The translations under genes and the position numbers were made by a program. A stretch of 64,000 bases of DNA from Anas platyrhynchos (lineage: Eukaryota; Chordata; Aves; Anseriformes; Anatidae). Below are positions 61,220 to 64,000 of this stretch, one piece after another. A model generated the notes under the pieces. The model did no database searches, was not told the origin of the DNA, and was given only the letters and a program-made list of their open reading frames with translations. Location: contig NC_092591.1 of assembly GCF_047663525.1 (NCBI RefSeq), positions 48,709,501 to 48,773,500 on the forward strand, given 5' to 3'. Every line of letters begins with the position of its first letter. Position 1 is the first letter of the stretch.

Positions 61220-62527
61220 GTAAAAGAAAAAAAAAATACTAACCAGATCTCTTTTAAAGTGTTTAGTGATGGTGGTGGGGAAGGAAAGGATGAATTAATT
61301 TCACTTTTTTTTCCCTTGCTAAAATCTGGATTTTTATGAGTTCTAACTTGGATTCAGTTTCTTAGTGCTTACAACACCTCAGTTTTTCTGCTAATACGAA
61401 ACTGAAAGAATCAGTAGAGGAATGTGTTGTAATGCTTTGTTATGCTTGTTGAGGTTAGGTTGTAAGTAAACTGTGGTGAAAATTGGCCTATGTTATAACC
61501 TAGTACGGTTGAAAGAGCTAAATTGATACCTTTGAGGTTCTCTGGACATCATTCTTTTCTTCCCAGAAAATGTTCCTAGGGAGAACTTCAGGAGCTTAGT
61601 CACTTGGTGGTAACTGACAAATATCATGCAGTCTAGTTACAAGGGTAGCATGGACTGAGTTCTGCAGAGCTCTCAAAAATAAGCTATGTCAGTGTGTATC
61701 ACAGTTACCAGTGCAACAGATATAACACTAGGTAAGCTGGGCTTATTGTACATATGTGTTTTTTCTCTTTGTTGAGGCTGTTTCTTAAAGTAGGTTATTG
61801 CAGAGCTCAACTCAGCAGCTATTTTCCAGTTGTAATAAATATGAAGCAAGTATCAAATTAAATTTGGTTGTATTATGCAAACATGCATATTGATACTAAA
61901 GAGATTACCAGATGCTTGGTAATCAACAATATTTTGTTGATGATTTTCAGCGCTGAAAAGGACTAAGAAAAAAAATGTACTCTTCAGCAATTGCAGCTGC
62001 TCACACTGCAAGAATTAGCTGCTTCCCTTGGTCCATGTGATCTTTTTATCTGTCTAGGCTTCACGAATGATTTTTTGTCTGTGCTAACTGACAACTGAAA
62101 TATCACCAATTTATATATTTTTATTTTTTAATGGTGTTAATGAAGTTATAAACCATGAGAAGTTTTCTGCTTGATGAGCAGGAGAGATAACTGAAATTGC
62201 TCTTCTCCCATCATGATCTTCTCCCATAACAGGCCTGTCTGTTAGTTTTTCTCAGAAACTGCATAAAGTCAAATCTTAAATTCTATATGCTTGTGAGCAT
62301 ATAAGATGCATACATTTCAGTTTACTTACCTAACAAGTGCTGAAGACGTACACAAGTCTCTTCCGTATTTTGGATGGTGAAAGTCAATACTTAAGTTTGA
62401 TGCAGTTCCATTCAGAGATGGTTACCTTTTTAAAGCTGTCTCACTTAGAAATTAAAAAGCAGGAAGTAGTTTGTTGGAAGTGTATACTGTGTTCTATTTC
62501 TGATGGCTTACTTTTTTTTTCTTCAAG
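61220..62527 (+). other. CAPRIN1: CAPRIN1 intron 3 (1.3 kb)
   Basis: A GTAAAA donor and a T-rich CTTCAAG acceptor bound it. The sequence is AT-rich and unique, with no recognisable repeat or nested gene. Confidence 0.9.
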
Positions 62528-62614
62528 GATGCAGTGTCAAAGTACCAGGAAGTGACAAATAATCTGGAATTTGCTAAAGAACTGCAGAGGAGTTTTATGG
62601 CTCTGAGCCAAGAC
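62528..62614 (+). CDS. CAPRIN1: CAPRIN1 coding exon, residues 89-117
   Basis: The exon is 87 nt, phase 0 at both ends, after TTCTTCAAG and before a consensus GTAAGT. It encodes DAVSKYQEVTNNLEFAKELQ followed by RSFMALSQD, which continues the conserved CAPRIN1 N-terminal helical region directly from the previous exon. Every residue block is intact with no stop or frameshift. The next exon, expected to open near IQKTIKK, is not found in the remaining 1.4 kb, so the rest of this roughly 700-residue protein is outside the window. That includes the G3BP1-binding segment and the RGG-rich C-terminus. Confidence 0.97.
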
Positions 62615-64000
62615 GTAAGTAAAGTAGTCCGATGTGGGCTATAAGATGCAGTGGGAAATGTACTTTAAATTCTCTTTCGCTAATACTAGATGCATTAAAA
62701 ACTTCTGTTAATGGAAGACTAAATGCTCGCTATCTGTATGTTTGGCTGTCTTCTCTTACTGTGTACTAGCTTGTATCAGGTTTCCTGAAGACTATTCCTA
62801 AAATATTTTTTCTGAAGGACTGCATAAAGATATGACAACAAAAATAACATGTTAATTTTCTGATAAAAGCTAACTGTTGAAAACAATGTGATCACAGAAG
62901 AGGCCTGCAGTACAACATAGTAGACTGCTTACTGCCAGTAGTAACAGTTTCTTTTAAAAGAGTGACTTCAGAGGTCTGCTTTTTTCTTTGGCTGAGTGTT
63001 CTGCTTTTTTATATTACTATATATGATATCAAGTCTCATCAAATGAAAGGCGTTGCATTGCAGTTCTTTTTTTCAAGATTCATGCAGTCTTATTAATGGC
63101 AAATATAGTCTGAAACTATAGCATAGGCTGAGTTTCATGACTAAAATTATTTTCATAAAAGATAAGTTAATTGAATACTAGTAAAACAGGTAGACTGCAG
63201 CTGGCGTTTCATCAAGTGATAGTGTGATTAGGTTATAAAACTCAATAGACAATTCAGTTACATGAACAGCTTTGTTATTTTCCTTGTGACATGCTTCAAA
63301 TAAAAACTTTAGACCTCTGCAATATTGTTGCAAGGAAGAATTAATTCTGAGCAAGCTGAAAGCTTAATCCATCCTACACGCTTGGAAGATTCTAAACGTA
63401 GTTAGAGTTGATGAGTTACAGAAAGAGCAGCAACACTGGTTTAACAACTGTATTTAATTTGTGAACAAGCTATATGATAATTTTAAGGGCATTAGCATCC
63501 TTGCATTATAGGCTGCTTTCTGCGTTAGATTTGGTTGTAAATTCGCAGGCATCTAAGGCAAGCCATTTCTTCGCTTTTCTTGCATCAGGTTTCCATGTAT
63601 GTTTATGGAATGTTAGTAATGAAGAACTTTCTTTCTCTGACAAGTCTGTCCTGAAATATTTTCCTGGTCAGCTGACTGCTAAAAGAAATGGGTGAATCCA
63701 GGAGTAACAAACTGATATTCTGCTTTAAAGTTTGCTTGCATTTTTTTTCAGATTAGAGTTAGCTCTTACACAGTTGAATATCAGATTAAGTTTTTGGCTT
63801 AAAAAAATAAATTTAGATGCTTTGAAATGCAAAAGTTACTATCCAAGATTACATTTCTTTGGAAAAGACTGTTAAAGTATTGTGTACTTGCAGAGACCAA
63901 ACTGATTTTTGCATGCTAGAATTAGGAATAGAAGAAATATCCTGTGAGTTCAGAACAGTAATGCATTTTGACCAGTACTGTGACAGTGGTTGCAGAAGGT
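62615..64000 (+). other. CAPRIN1: CAPRIN1 intron 4 (partial)
   Basis: The intron opens with GTAAGT. I searched the rest of the window for the next expected coding block and did not find it. The sequence is AT-rich and unique, and the one ORF of about 73 codons near 63.5 kb has no family resemblance. Confidence 0.85.

Noticed and set aside
1..64000. tRNA, rRNA, CRISPR array, prokaryotic operon signals
   Set aside because: None were seen. Introns, CpG islands and LINE remnants show vertebrate nuclear DNA, where ribosome binding sites and terminators of bacterial type do not apply.

Overview
This is a vertebrate, almost certainly avian, nuclear segment, probably a galliform such as chicken. It carries parts of two divergently transcribed genes: the 5' half of LMO2 on the minus strand at the left edge, and the first exons of CAPRIN1 on the plus strand at the right edge. 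The head-to-head order matches the LMO2-CAPRIN1 order of human 11p13. The bird call rests on the compact spacing (about 47 kb between the two promoters), the low repeat density, and three CR1 LINE 3' tails ending in the avian-type short direct repeats near ATTCTATGA or ATGACTCT.

Layout. 1-317 is LMO2 intron. 318-533 is the LMO2 exon for LIM domain 1. 534-3844 is intron with an ETS/forkhead motif cluster and a 12-bp minisatellite. 3845-3885 is the first coding piece, followed upstream by an apparent 5'UTR whose splice acceptor uses a (CT)n microsatellite as its pyrimidine tract. A CpG island and a promoter with clustered ETS cores and an E-box follow to about 4.65 kb. The second LIM exon of LMO2 lies outside the window. 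From 4.65 to 50.8 kb I find no convincing protein-coding gene. This interval holds microsatellites, several stretches that look like constrained noncoding DNA, three CR1 tails (38.7-40.6 kb), a decayed LINE reverse transcriptase of uncertain clade (36.3-36.9 kb) and an ancient CR1/L3-like LINE (44.2-45.05 kb).

CAPRIN1 begins in a CpG island (50.83-52.62 kb). It has a non-coding first exon ending at 51301, a start exon (51619-51821, ATG at 51621), a 9.3-kb intron, exons at 61157-61219 and 62528-62614, and then intron to the window end. These exons give residues 1-117 with every junction in phase 0.

Function. LMO2 is the LIM-only bridge of the TAL1/E-protein/LDB1/GATA complex of blood and endothelial progenitors. 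CAPRIN1 is a ubiquitous RNA-binding stress-granule protein. The intergenic interval is the natural place for distal LMO2 enhancers. The best candidate I read is at 33.95-34.36 kb. It combines an E-box with a WGATAA at the spacing used by the LMO2 complex itself, plus further GATA, ETS, RUNX and KLF-type motifs, which suggests possible autoregulation. All regulatory claims are motif-level inference. I did not find a wholly new coding system.
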